Positions 45,726 through 55,377 of a stretch of DNA of 64,000 nucleotides are shown here, in pieces. The notes beneath the pieces are model-generated. The model did no database searches and was not told where the DNA came from. It saw only the letters and a program-made list of their open reading frames with translations. A program made the position numbers and the translations under genes. Every line of letters starts with the position of its first letter. Within the stretch, counting starts at the first letter, position 1. Origin of the DNA: Myxacorys almedinensis A (GTDB lineage: Bacteria > Cyanobacteriota > Cyanobacteriia > Leptolyngbyales > Leptolyngbyaceae); assembly GCF_010091945.1 (NCBI RefSeq), contig NZ_WVIE01000014.1:62001-126000 (forward strand), read 5' to 3'.

Positions 45726-46628
45726 ATGTCCTCTAGAACACTAAAGTACGCTTATTTTCCCGGTTGTGTGGCTCAGGGTGCTTGTCGAGAGCTAGATCAG
45801 TCCACCAAAGCCCTGACGCGATCGCTAGGCATCGACCTGATCGAACTCAAAAAAGCCTCGTGTTGCGGCTCTGGCACCTTCAAAGAAGATTCTCAGTTGC
45901 TTGAAGACGCGGTGAATGCGCGTAATATTGCTTTAGCTGAAGAATTAAATCTGCCGTTGCTCACTCATTGCAGCACCTGCCAAGGCGTTATCGGGCAGGT
46001 CGATGAGCGGCTCAAGGCGTCCCAAACCGACAACCCTGCTTATGTTGAGCATGTGAATGGTTTCCTCAAGCAAGAAGGGTGCTCGCCTTATCGCGGCAGC
46101 ACGGATGTCAAACATCTGCTCTGGGCGTTGGTCGCCGATTATGGGCTAGAGGAGATTGCTCGAAAGGTGACTCGTAAGTTGTCCGGTTTAAAGTGCGCAG
46201 CGTTTTATGGCTGCTATTTGCTGCGCGGACAAGCCCATCCCTACGATGACCCGTTTAACCCAACGTCGATGGAAAACCTGTTTGAAGCGGTGGGTGCAAC
46301 GCCAGTGATCTATCGTGGGCGCACCCAGTGTTGTGGATGGCCGCTTTCTAGCTATGCCACCGAGCAGTCTTTTAAGTTGGCAGGGATGCATATTCAAGAT
46401 GCGATCGCGGCAGGAGCAGATTGCATGGTCACGCCTTGCCCATTATGTCATCTGAATTTAGATTCTCGCCAACCCGAAGTCGAAAAAGTAGTCGAGCAAA
46501 CCCTTGGCTTGCCTGTTCTACATTTGCCTCAGTTGGTCGCCCTCGCGTTGGGCATCAGCCCACAAAACTTAGGACTCGATCGCCACATTGTTTCAACCCG
46601 TCCTGTGCTAGAGAAATTAGGATTCTAG
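45726..46628 (+). CDS. CCG-domain protein (HdrB/SdhE-like)
   Basis: A 300-aa protein with two CCG domains. The first has FPGCVAQGACRELDQS, ASCCGSGTF and THCSTCQG; the second has FYGCYLLRG, TQCCGWPLSS and TPCPLCHLNLD. Such cysteine-rich modules bind noncubane FeS clusters and are found in heterodisulfide reductase subunit B and in type-E succinate dehydrogenase/quinone reductase subunits. In cyanobacteria it is often annotated as a heterodisulfide reductase or SdhC-like subunit. No partner gene is adjacent. The ATG at 45726 is preferred to the GTG two codons before. Confidence 0.9.
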   Translation: MSSRTLKYAYFPGCVAQGACRELDQSTKALTRSLGIDLIELKKASCCGSGTFKEDSQLLEDAVNARNIALAEELNLPLLTHCSTCQGVIGQVDERLKASQTDNPAYVEHVNGFLKQEGCSPYRGSTDVKHLLWALVADYGLEEIARKVTRKLSGLKCAAFYGCYLLRGQAHPYDDPFNPTSMENLFEAVGATPVIYRGRTQCCGWPLSSYATEQSFKLAGMHIQDAIAAGADCMVTPCPLCHLNLDSRQPEVEKVVEQTLGLPVLHLPQLVALALGISPQNLGLDRHIVSTRPVLEKLGF

Positions 46629-46747
46629 AATTAGCGGCTCTGCCGGGATGACATTCAATTCGCTTCCTTGATTCAGCCTTGGTACAGGGATTGATGCGCT
46701 GTATAGCGTTCTCTCCAGCACGGTTTGCATTTTTGTGCAAGGCTCTA

Positions 46748-46900
46748 ATACCAAATTAATCTGTAAATGCTACAGACCTGCAACCTCCCCCAACCCCTCT
46801 TTAGTCAGGAGGGGAGCCGGAAAGTCCTTCCTGACCCAGGGGGGATGCCGTAGGCAAGGGGGTCGAGGATCTGTCGCAGTAGAAAAATCAATTTGGTATA
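46748..46900. mobile_element. MITE-like element, copy 2 (intact)
   Basis: This 153-bp element starts ATACCAAATTAATCTGTAAA and ends ATCAATTTGGTATA, with the same interior blocks as copy 1 at 8908-9274 (CCTCCCCCAACCCCTCTTTA, GTCGAGGATCTGTCGCAGTA). The uninterrupted centre contains AGGAGGGGAGCCGGAAAGTC. It lacks coding sequence. Confidence 0.78.
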
Positions 46901-46906
46901 ACCGTT

Positions 46907-46972
46907 GGAAGCATACCTTTTCCGAACGCGATCGAAAGCATCAGCATTCCATCACACAAAAATTATGCTTCC
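46907..46972. repeat. Palindromic repeat, copy B
   Basis: GGAAGCATACCTTTTCCGAA at the left and AAAATTATGCTTCC at the right enclose GCATCAGCATTCC, which is identical to the centre of copy A at 27981-28045. It starts 7 bp after the MITE-like element and ends 30 bp before the dnaN 3' end. Confidence 0.75.
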
Positions 46973-47002
46973 AGTGGCATTTCATTGATAGACACAAGAT
47001 CA

Positions 47003-48145
47003 TCAGGATCTTACTTGGACAGGCATCACTAGGTAGGTCATTTTTAACGAGCCAATGGGGGATAGCACCGCAGGGCTAGTCGGTGTGTTTAACTGGATTT
47101 GAACCTCGGTTGTATTAATGGCTTTCAAGCCATCCATGAGATAACGAACGTTGAAGGCAATATCGATGCTGTCTCCCGTAATTTGGGCAGGCATTGATTC
47201 GCGACCGCTCCCTACATCTTGGGCATCTACTGCTAGCGTCACCTGCTGAGAGGTTTGATCCAACGTCATTTTGACAATATTATTTTTCTGGTCTGCTAGC
47301 ACTGAGATGCGTTCTAAAGAACTCAGAAGTAGCCGTCGATCGAGGCTAACCTGATGGGCAAACTGCCGGGGAACGAGTTGGCGATAGTTGGGATACTGAC
47401 CTTCGAGCAGCCGGCTGGTAATACGTTGATCTGTCCACTCAAAGACGACTTGCCCTTGATCAAACTGCACATCTACCGAGTTGCTGCCTTGTCGATCGAG
47501 CATCTTCATCAACTCTTGCAGGGCTTTTGCTGGAACAGTAACATCAAAGCTGCTCTGGGTTTTAGCACCCGGTGCGTCGTCTTGATCGACCGTTTGAACA
47601 ACCGCAAGACGATGACCATCTGTGGCTGCAAATTCCAAACCATCTGCCTGAACGCTGACATGCACACCGGTCAACACTTGTTTTGTTTCATCGGCACTAG
47701 CGGCAAACAGAGACCCGCGCAGACCGTCGATCAGGGCTTCTGCTGAAAGCTGAGTTCTTTCTCCATCTTCAATCGTTGGCAATTCTGGGAACTCTTCTGC
47801 GCCCATGCCCCGTACCTGATATTGCCCAGAAGCGCAGGTCAGGTGGGTCAGATAGTGATTGTCTGAGCCACTGTCTAGGGTGATGTCTCCTTCTGGCAAC
47901 CGCGAAACAATATCGCTGAGCAACTTTGCTGGAAGGGTGAGCGCGCCACCTTCTTCAACCTGAGCCGGAAAGCTTGTCTGAATGCCAAGGCTCAAATCAA
48001 ATGCGCTGAGCTTAATCTGCTGGGTTTCTGCGTCGGCACTGAGCAAGACGTTTGCCAAAACAGGATGGGTAGGGCGCGAAGCAACAGCGCGCCCCACGAG
48101 CGATAAATGGGCATTGAGATGGTTTTGAGCGCAAACCAGTTTCAT
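47003..48145 (-). CDS. dnaN: DNA polymerase III sliding clamp (beta subunit)
   Basis: This 380-aa clamp tethers DNA polymerase III to DNA. It shows the three repeated clamp domains: N-terminal MKLVCAQNHLNAHLSLVGRA, the central LRGSLFAASADETKQVLTGV and the C-terminal YLMDGLKAI followed by the family end PVQVRS (usually MPVRL/MPMRL). It lies 500 bp downstream of dnaA, across the probable origin. Confidence 0.97.
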   Translation of the reverse strand: MKLVCAQNHLNAHLSLVGRAVASRPTHPVLANVLLSADAETQQIKLSAFDLSLGIQTSFPAQVEEGGALTLPAKLLSDIVSRLPEGDITLDSGSDNHYLTHLTCASGQYQVRGMGAEEFPELPTIEDGERTQLSAEALIDGLRGSLFAASADETKQVLTGVHVSVQADGLEFAATDGHRLAVVQTVDQDDAPGAKTQSSFDVTVPAKALQELMKMLDRQGSNSVDVQFDQGQVVFEWTDQRITSRLLEGQYPNYRQLVPRQFAHQVSLDRRLLLSSLERISVLADQKNNIVKMTLDQTSQQVTLAVDAQDVGSGRESMPAQITGDSIDIAFNVRYLMDGLKAINTTEVQIQLNTPTSPAVLSPIGSLKMTYLVMPVQVRS

Positions 48146-48183
48146 GGCAGTAAGGGGGAATGAAAGATGGGTGTTGAGGAGGC

Positions 48184-48625
48184 TGTGGAAAACTACAGTT
48201 TTAAAAAGCAGACGCTAGATAGAGAGTTGAATAAAAACTAAAAACTACATGTGGCGTAAACGAAATCTTGCTTGAAGATAGTAGCACTCCTTTGGCGATC
48301 GTTTCACGAAAGTTTGACAGGCATTGGGTGGCAAGAGCGGAGAAAGGTGCGATCGCACGGTCTGTGGAAAATGTGAAAAACTCCTGAAATCGTTATCTCT
48401 AAAGGCTTTAGGACAGAGCACACCTGTGGAAAACCCGTGGAAAACCTCAATAAAGGTTCCCCATAACTTAAATTTTCCACCGATGCAACCGAGTTTTCGA
48501 CAGGTTTCCCACAAAGTTTTCCACAAAAAAGCAGAAGTTTTCCACAGATCTGCGGTTGGTCATTTAATACTATAAAAATAAATAATGTTATTTCTAGATC
48601 TAATAACTGTAACTAAAGATAATAC
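48184..48625. other. oriC: Candidate replication origin oriC
   Basis: The dnaA-dnaN spacer contains five perfect DnaA boxes TTTTCCACA or complement (48184-48192, 48363-48371, 48425-48433, 48517-48525, 48538-48546). It also holds variants at 48436-48444 (CGTGGAAAA), 48473-48481, 48494-48502 and 48505-48513. An AT-rich tract (about 48560-48625, CATTTAATACTATAAAAATA and beyond) adjoins the box cluster and could be the unwinding element. Both genes and box density make this the best origin in the window. Confidence 0.75.
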
Positions 48626-48650
48626 GACCCCTGGTTAGTGGTTTTTTGAA

Positions 48651-50024
48651 TTATTTGCGTGCTTGGCTAGCGAGATTGATGCGATCGCTCAACTGCCTCA
48701 AGGTTTGCGCCATATTCGGATCGTTTTCCTTCAAATCCTTCATCTTCTCGCAGCTATACAGCACGGTTGTATGATCCTTGCCGCCAAACACCTCACCAAT
48801 CTTCGGCAAGCTCAAATCTGTGTGTTGGCGCATCAAATACATGCCGATTTGCCGAGCCACACTGATCTCCCGCCGACGAGAACTGCCTTTTAAGTCCTCC
48901 GCCGACACGCCAAGCGCCTCCACCACTGACGAAATGACTGCCTCTGGAGACGCTTCTACCTTTTCTACGGGTGGATTGAGAACCGGCGCAATGTTTTCAA
49001 CGGTCATCGGCAACCCCGCGATCGAGATATAGGCAACGGCTCGAATCAGTGCTCCTTCAAGCTCTCGAATATTCGAGACGTAGCTCGACGCAATGTATTC
49101 AACTACCTCCCGCGGCAGGCGCATATTTTCGTACTCAGCTTTCTTTTGCAAAATTGCCATCCGCGTTTCTAGATCCGGCGGCTGAATATCGGCAATCAAG
49201 CCCATGGAGAAGCGAGAGCAGAGCCGTTCTTGCAAGCGGGGAATCTGATTAGGTGGACGATCGGACGCAAGCACCACCTGCCGCCCGGCTTCGTGCAAGG
49301 TGTTGAAGGTATGAAAAAACTCTTCTTGCGTATACTCTTTGCCCTCGATAAATTGAATGTCATCCACCAATAACACATCCGCCGCTCGGTAATGGTCTCG
49401 AAAGCTTTGCAGGTTGTCTTTGCGGATGGCGGTGATCAGATCGTTGGTAAACTTTTCGGTTGACACATAAAAAATATTGGCAGTCGAGCAAATTTCTTGA
49501 CGGTAGTGCCCGATCGCTTGCATCAAATGGGTTTTGCCCAACCCGACTCCCCCACATAAAAACAGCGGATTAAACTCTCTCCCCGGCGACTCTGCCACTG
49601 CCAATGATGCCGCATGAGCCATCCGATTGTTCGGTCCAACGACCAAGCGAGAAAACACATACTTGGAGTTGAGATCAGAATTGGTGGCTTGCGGGGCTAA
49701 CGGCTCCGAGGGCGCAGAATCGATAGTGAAGGGATAAAACAGTTCTGCGTCGTCGCTGCCGATGCCGTCTGCTCCAGGAACAAACTTGATCTGAATCTCA
49801 ACCGGATGTCCCAAAATATCATGGACGACCTCAACGATCGTTGGCATATAGTACTTTTGCAGCCAATTTTTAGCAAACGGATTCGCCGTTCTCAATACCA
49901 GAGCGGTGTCGGTCAATTCTTCCGGAGTCGAGGTTTTGATCCACGCCTCAAACGTGGGGCGGCTCAGCTTGAGTTGGAGACGCTCGAGAACCTGAGACCA
50001 GAATGTATCGATCGCGATTTCCAC
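48651..50024 (-). CDS. dnaA: Chromosomal replication initiator DnaA
   Basis: DnaA binds DnaA boxes and opens the origin. The N-terminal domain has [20 protein letters not shown], the AAA+ domain has Walker [11 protein letters not shown] and Walker B LLVDDIQF, and the C-terminal box-binding helix ends [17 protein letters not shown] chose the GTG at 50024 (457 aa, MEIAIDTFW) because CGAGG lies 7 nt upstream and homologues begin there; a frame 16 codons longer from 50072 is open but lacks family similarity. Confidence 0.96.
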   Translation of the reverse strand: MEIAIDTFWSQVLERLQLKLSRPTFEAWIKTSTPEELTDTALVLRTANPFAKNWLQKYYMPTIVEVVHDILGHPVEIQIKFVPGADGIGSDDAELFYPFTIDSAPSEPLAPQATNSDLNSKYVFSRLVVGPNNRMAHAASLAVAESPGREFNPLFLCGGVGLGKTHLMQAIGHYRQEICSTANIFYVSTEKFTNDLITAIRKDNLQSFRDHYRAADVLLVDDIQFIEGKEYTQEEFFHTFNTLHEAGRQVVLASDRPPNQIPRLQERLCSRFSMGLIADIQPPDLETRMAILQKKAEYENMRLPREVVEYIASSYVSNIRELEGALIRAVAYISIAGLPMTVENIAPVLNPPVEKVEASPEAVISSVVEALGVSAEDLKGSSRRREISVARQIGMYLMRQHTDLSLPKIGEVFGGKDHTTVLYSCEKMKDLKENDPNMAQTLRQLSDRINLASQARK

Positions 50025-50138
50025 GGCAAACCTCGGCGCACCAGTTTTCACAGAGATTAAAGCATAGACCAATTTACTGTATTTCGCTGGGAGAAAATGA
50101 GATTTGCAAAACTCCTCAATGAGGCATAGCCAGGATGG

Positions 50139-50174
50139 GTTTGACCCTGCGTTTGACCCTGCGTTTGACCCTGC
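50139..50174. repeat. 12-bp tandem repeat, three copies
   Basis: GTTTGACCCTGC is repeated three times exactly in the spacer between divergent dnaA and the helicase gene. Confidence 0.9.
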
Positions 50175-50284
50175 GTTGCCTTGAGAGTTTAATGTTTTGG
50201 AGCCAGAATTTAAGGAATCGAGCTAGGATCAGGGCGTAGAATTCCTGTAATATCCCTTAACTCCGTCCTTACGCTTGCATTGTT

Positions 50285-52963
50285 GTGAATACTGTCCCCT
50301 CTGCTCGGCTCGATCTCCAAGCGATTTTCCCTTTTGAGTTAGACGAGTTTCAACTCCAAGCGATCGCGGCACTAGAAGCCGAAAAATCGGTAGTGGTGTG
50401 TGCCCCAACCGGGTCAGGCAAAACGCTGATCGGAGAATATGCCATTCACCGCGCCTTGGCAGGAGAAAAACGGGTTTTTTACACCACGCCGCTTAAAGCG
50501 CTGTCTAATCAAAAACTTCGAGATTTTCGAGAGGAGTTTGGAGCCGAAAATGTGGGGCTGTTAACCGGCGATACGTCAGTCAATCGGGAGGCTCCGATCG
50601 TGGTGATGACGACGGAGATCTTTCGGAACATGCTCTACGGTACGCCCATCGGCGAAGTGGGAACCTCTCTGACGGGTGTTGAAGCCGTGGTGCTAGACGA
50701 ATGTCACTATATGAACGATCGCCAGCGCGGAACAGTGTGGGAAGAGTCGATCATCTACTGCCCACCAGATGTCCAGCTTGTAGCGCTCTCGGCGACGGTT
50801 GCCAACAGCGATCAGCTAACGGATTGGATTGGTCAAGTTCACGGAGCGACCGAATTAATCTACTCAGATTTTCGCCCTGTGCCCCTGCACTTTTCGTTCT
50901 GCAACCCCAAGGGGCTGTTTCCCCTGCTAGATGACAGCGGGAAACGCATCAATCCTAGACTGAAGCCAAAGCGCAGCCAATATCGCCCGAAGGGAGCCAA
51001 TCAGCGCGGCGCACCTCGCCCCGAAGCGCCCACTATTGCCTTTACCTTGAGCCAACTGCGGGCAAAAGACATGCTGCCTGCGATTTACTTTATTTTTAGC
51101 CGCCGTGGGTGCGACAAAGCAGTAGAAGATTTGGGCGACCTTTCGTTGGTCAATGCGGCAGAAGCGGCGCGGCTCAAATCGCGCATTGATGCCTTCCTCG
51201 ATCGCAACCCCGAAGCCGGACGAGCGCGGCAAATCGAACCCCTCTATCGAGGCATTGCGGCACACCATGCGGGTATTCTCCCGGCGTGGAAGGGCTTGGT
51301 TGAAGAACTATTTCAAGAGGGGCTGATTAAAGTTGTCTTCGCGACGGAAACCTTGGCCGCAGGCATCAACATGCCCGCGCGAACCACGGTGATTTCTAGC
51401 TTATCCAAACGCACAGACGCCGGACATCGGTTGCTAAATCCCTCGGAATTTCTCCAGATGGCAGGGCGTGCTGGGCGGCGCGGCATGGATGACCAGGGCT
51501 ATGTGGTGACGCTGCAAACGCCGTTTGAGGGGGCAAAAGAAGCTGCCTACCTTGCCACTTCCCAAGCCGATCCCCTGGTGAGCCAGTTTACGCCGAGCTA
51601 TGGCATGGTGCTAAATTTGCTGCAAACGCACACTATTGAGCAAGCAAAAGAGCTAATTGAGCGGAGTTTTGGGCAGTATCTATCGACGTTGTATCTGCGT
51701 CCCCAGCAGGAAGAACTCGATCGCTGCAAAAGCGAACTGGCGCAGCAAAAAGCCGCGATCGCAGCGGTTGATTGGAAGCTCCTCAACCAATACGAGAAAC
51801 TGCAAGAACGGCTTAAAGAAGAAAAGCGACTGCTCAAAACCTTGCAAAGTCAAGCCGACGATATGCAGGCATCAGAGCGTGCGATCGCGCTATCGTTTGC
51901 CGTTGCCGGAACGCTGCTCACCCTGAAAGGCGATGCCGTTCGCTTGCCGGATCGGCTCCCGGCAGTGCTGGTGACTAAGGTGCAGGGGGCAGGGCAGTTT
52001 CCCTATTTAGTCTGTTTAGGAAAAAACAATCGCTGGTATGTGATGAGCGTGGGAGATGTGGCTCAGATTCATGGAGATGTGCCTCGCCTGGCTCAAGTTG
52101 ATGCGATCGCGCCGCCGCCCTCGCTGATCCTCAAACCCGGACAGACAAATCGTGGAGACGAGGAAAGTGCCGCGATCGTTGCCCAAATTGCTGATGTGCC
52201 TGGGCTGCTAAACTCTGCGCCTGAAGTTTATGCCCAAGAGCAGCGCACCAAAGCAGTCTTGGCTCAGATGGAAGCTCATCCTGTCAATAGCTGGGGCGAT
52301 CGCGCTCAAATTCTCAAACGTCAACGGCGGATTCAAGGGTTGCAGGCAGAGGTGCAAGATCGCCAAACCAAGCTCGGACGCCAATCTCAGCGCCATTGGG
52401 AAGAATTTCTAGCGCTGCTCGATATTTTGCAAAGCTTTGGTTGTCTCGATGACTTGAGACCCACTGCCCTCGGTCAAGCCACGGCTGCCATTCGCGGGGA
52501 CAATGAGCTTTGGCTAGGCTTGTCGCTCATGTCGGGCGAACTTGACCACCTTGATCCTCATCATCTTGCTACTGCCTGTGCTGCTCTCGTCACCGAAGTT
52601 TCGCGCCCCGATAGCTGGACTCATTACGACACCTCTGAAACTGTTCTCCAGGCTTTAGGAGAATTACGGGGAATCCGGCGGCAGTTATTCCAGGTTCAAC
52701 GGCGGCATCAAGTTGCTCTACCCGTTTGGCTAGAAGACGAACTGATCGGGCTGATCGAGCAGTGGGCACTGGGCGTCGATTGGCTAGAACTGTGCAGCAA
52801 TACCAGTCTCGACGAAGGCGATGTTGTCCGCATTTTGCGCCGCACCCTAGATTTTCTGTCTCAAATTCCTCACGTTCCTCACATTTCAGAGATTCTCAGA
52901 TCAAATGCCAACCGCGCCATTCAACTGCTCGATCGCTTTCCGGTCAACGAAGTGGTGGAGTGA
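50285..52963 (+). CDS. DEVH-type RNA helicase (Mtr4/Ski2/ISE2-like)
   Basis: In this 892-aa superfamily 2 helicase Walker A APTGSGKT is at residues 40-47, DECH at about 138, SAT in VALSATVAN, and motif VI QMAGRAGRRG near 398. A coiled insert (about 485-540) and a C-terminal DSHCT-like domain (about 740-890) follow. This is the cyanobacterial relative of the chloroplast helicase ISE2 and eukaryotic Mtr4/Ski2, so RNA processing or turnover is likely. The start codon is GTG at 50285. Confidence 0.93.
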   Translation: MNTVPSARLDLQAIFPFELDEFQLQAIAALEAEKSVVVCAPTGSGKTLIGEYAIHRALAGEKRVFYTTPLKALSNQKLRDFREEFGAENVGLLTGDTSVNREAPIVVMTTEIFRNMLYGTPIGEVGTSLTGVEAVVLDECHYMNDRQRGTVWEESIIYCPPDVQLVALSATVANSDQLTDWIGQVHGATELIYSDFRPVPLHFSFCNPKGLFPLLDDSGKRINPRLKPKRSQYRPKGANQRGAPRPEAPTIAFTLSQLRAKDMLPAIYFIFSRRGCDKAVEDLGDLSLVNAAEAARLKSRIDAFLDRNPEAGRARQIEPLYRGIAAHHAGILPAWKGLVEELFQEGLIKVVFATETLAAGINMPARTTVISSLSKRTDAGHRLLNPSEFLQMAGRAGRRGMDDQGYVVTLQTPFEGAKEAAYLATSQADPLVSQFTPSYGMVLNLLQTHTIEQAKELIERSFGQYLSTLYLRPQQEELDRCKSELAQQKAAIAAVDWKLLNQYEKLQERLKEEKRLLKTLQSQADDMQASERAIALSFAVAGTLLTLKGDAVRLPDRLPAVLVTKVQGAGQFPYLVCLGKNNRWYVMSVGDVAQIHGDVPRLAQVDAIAPPPSLILKPGQTNRGDEESAAIVAQIADVPGLLNSAPEVYAQEQRTKAVLAQMEAHPVNSWGDRAQILKRQRRIQGLQAEVQDRQTKLGRQSQRHWEEFLALLDILQSFGCLDDLRPTALGQATAAIRGDNELWLGLSLMSGELDHLDPHHLATACAALVTEVSRPDSWTHYDTSETVLQALGELRGIRRQLFQVQRRHQVALPVWLEDELIGLIEQWALGVDWLELCSNTSLDEGDVVRILRRTLDFLSQIPHVPHISEILRSNANRAIQLLDRFPVNEVVE

Positions 52964-53073
52964 GCTAGCCTCAGGTGCCGCCCGATCTAGACAAGTCATC
53001 GACTCTCGGAGCGTCTTGCTAGAAGATGAGAAGGATAAACGTTCTACACTGTTTTTCTTCCTCATCGCTATAC

Positions 53074-54399
53074 ATGAATACTCGTCCCAAAATTATTGTT
53101 TTAGATGATGACCCCACCGGCTCGCAGACGGTGCATAGCTGTTTGCTGTTGATGCAGTGGGATGTGGAGACCTTGCGAATCGGCTTGGCTGACACCGCCC
53201 CCATCTTTTTTGTGTTGACCAACACGCGATCGCTCTCTCCCGAAAAAGCAGCCAGCGTCACGCGAGAGGTGTGCCAGAATCTTAAAGCCGCGATCGCGCT
53301 AGAAAAAATTCAGGATTTTCTCGTGGTCAGCCGCTCGGATTCAACGCTGCGGGGGCACTATCCTATCGAAACCGATGTGATTGCTGAAGAACTGGGCGGA
53401 TTTGATGCTCATTTTTTAGTTCCTGCCTTTTTTGAAGGCGGACGCACCACCCGCGAGAGTGTGCATTATTTAAAGGTAAACGGAGTCGATACGCCGGTTC
53501 ACCAAACCGAGTTTGCACGAGATTCGGTGTTTGGTTACAGCACCAGCTATATGCCAGATTACGTTGAGGAAAAAACCGGCGGTAAAATCCGGGCGGATCA
53601 CGTCGAGCGGTTGCGGCTAGCCGACCTGCGATCGGGCGTGCAAGATCGCTTAGTCCATCTCCGCAATAATCAATGCTGTGTCGTTGATGCCGAGACCCAA
53701 GCGGATCTCGATCGCTTCGCCACCGATATTTTGGCAACCGCATCTCAAGGAAAACGATTTTTATTTCGCAGTGCGGCAAGCTTGCTCACATCGCTGGCAC
53801 ACTTGGGCGCTCAGCCGATCGCCCCAGAAGCCATGGCGCAGTACGTTCGAGGCGGCAAGCCCGGCGCGGTGATCATCGGTTCTCATGTCAAAAAAACGAC
53901 TGAGCAACTCTCTAAATTGTTAGAAGCCCCTGGAACGGTGGGGGTTGAAATTGAGGTGTCTCGGCTGCTAGATCTCTCTAGCGATCCCCACGATGCCTTG
54001 CTTGCCGATGCCACTCAGCGCGCTTGTCAAATTCACGAGTCTGGAAAAACGCCCATCATTTTCACCAGCCGCCAAGAACTCACCTTTAGCGATGTGCAAA
54101 CTCGCTTAGCGTTTGGCGAAGCCGTCTCTACGCTCCTCATGGATAGTCTGCGCCAGCTTCCAACTGACATCGGCTTTCTGATTAGCAAAGGGGGCATTAC
54201 CTCCAACGACACGCTAAGTCAAGGGCTAGCGCTGAGAACCGCCAAACTTTTAGGACAAGTGCTTGCCGGAGTGTCCATGGTCAAAACGCCTGCTGATCAC
54301 CCTCAATTTCCCGATCTGCCCGTTGTCTTATTTCCCGGTAATGTTGGGGATGAAATGGCTCTGGCTACCGTTTACCAACGGCTTAGCACGTCTACTTAA
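53074..54399 (+). CDS. Four-carbon acid sugar kinase family (OtnK/YgbK, DUF1537)
   Basis: In this 441-aa protein the N-terminal domain has IIVLDDDPTGSQTVHSC (about residues 6-22) and SRSDSTLRGHYPIE (about 89-102). The C-terminal nucleotide-binding domain has LISKGGITSNDTL and VVLFPGNVGDE. Family members phosphorylate D-erythronate, D-threonate, L-threonate or 3-oxo relatives. The dehydrogenase that oxidises such acids usually sits beside them, and here a beta-hydroxyacid dehydrogenase gene begins 19 bp downstream. The exact substrate is not deducible from sequence. Confidence 0.92.
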   Translation: MNTRPKIIVLDDDPTGSQTVHSCLLLMQWDVETLRIGLADTAPIFFVLTNTRSLSPEKAASVTREVCQNLKAAIALEKIQDFLVVSRSDSTLRGHYPIETDVIAEELGGFDAHFLVPAFFEGGRTTRESVHYLKVNGVDTPVHQTEFARDSVFGYSTSYMPDYVEEKTGGKIRADHVERLRLADLRSGVQDRLVHLRNNQCCVVDAETQADLDRFATDILATASQGKRFLFRSAASLLTSLAHLGAQPIAPEAMAQYVRGGKPGAVIIGSHVKKTTEQLSKLLEAPGTVGVEIEVSRLLDLSSDPHDALLADATQRACQIHESGKTPIIFTSRQELTFSDVQTRLAFGEAVSTLLMDSLRQLPTDIGFLISKGGITSNDTLSQGLALRTAKLLGQVLAGVSMVKTPADHPQFPDLPVVLFPGNVGDEMALATVYQRLSTST

Positions 54400-54418
54400 T
54401 TTTTTATAGAGCTTATTT

Positions 54419-55309
54419 ATGGAACGCATTGGCTTCATTGGTCTCGGCATCATGGGCAAACCCATGACCCAAAATTTGCTCAGGGCGGGGCATTCCGTAG
54501 TGGTGTTTAATCGCAGCCCCGGCGCGATCGCAGCGTTGGTTTCAGAAGGTGCGATCGCACTCTCTTCGCCCAAACAGGTAGCGCAACACGCCGATGTTGT
54601 GATCACCTGCCTGCCCGACTCTGCGGATGTCGAAGCGGTTGTGTTGGGCGATGATGGCGTGATCGAGGGGGCACGCGCCGGCATGATGGTGATCGATATG
54701 TCTACGATCGCGCCTACGACTGCTAGAAAACTCTACGACACCCTAAGCGAAAATGGAATCCAAGCGTTGGATGCGCCGGTTTCGGGCGGAGAAATTGGGG
54801 CGCAACAAGGCACACTGTCGATCATGGTAGGCGGCGACGATGCGGCGTTTCAGCGTGCCTTGCCAATTTTGCAAGCGATGGGCAGCAATATTGTTCACAT
54901 CGGGGTCGCCGGAGCCGGGCAGGTGACCAAAGCCTGTAACCAAATTGTGGTAGCGCTCACCGTTCAGGCGGTTGCCGAGGCGCTCACCTTGGCGAAAAAG
55001 TCGGGAGTGGATGGGGCGAAGGTTCGAGAGGCGTTGTTAGGCGGTTTTGCCCAAAGCCGGGTGTTAGAGGTGCACGGCAAGCGCATGTTAGAAGGCAAGT
55101 TTAACCCTGGATTCACGCTCGATCTGCATCGCAAAGATATGAACATCGTTTTGCAAACAGGGCGCGATGTCAATCTTCCGCTGTTGGGCAGCAGCCAAGT
55201 GACGAGCCTGATGAATGCCCTGATTGCCCAGGGGAAAGGCGGACTCGATAACGCGGCATTGGTGAGTTTGTATGAGATGCTGGGCGGTCTTGATGCCAAT
55301 GAGCGCTAG
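54419..55309 (+). CDS. Beta-hydroxyacid dehydrogenase (GarR/LtnD-like)
   Basis: This 296-aa NAD(P)-dependent enzyme has the Rossmann motif GFIGLGIMGKPM at residues 5-16, the substrate-binding motif DAPVSGGEIGAQQGTL (about 117-132) and the catalytic Lys in GAGQVTKACNQIVV (about 170). Tartronate-semialdehyde reductase, 3-hydroxyisobutyrate dehydrogenase and L-threonate dehydrogenase share this pattern. Its pairing with a DUF1537 kinase favours a four-carbon aldonate or a glycerate/tartronate role. Confidence 0.92.
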   Translation: MERIGFIGLGIMGKPMTQNLLRAGHSVVVFNRSPGAIAALVSEGAIALSSPKQVAQHADVVITCLPDSADVEAVVLGDDGVIEGARAGMMVIDMSTIAPTTARKLYDTLSENGIQALDAPVSGGEIGAQQGTLSIMVGGDDAAFQRALPILQAMGSNIVHIGVAGAGQVTKACNQIVVALTVQAVAEALTLAKKSGVDGAKVREALLGGFAQSRVLEVHGKRMLEGKFNPGFTLDLHRKDMNIVLQTGRDVNLPLLGSSQVTSLMNALIAQGKGGLDNAALVSLYEMLGGLDANER

Positions 55310-55377
55310 GATCGTAAGACTGCCACACTCTTTTCTCAGGATCTCTCGCTCCGGTTGCCGTTTAAACTTCTTCTACC

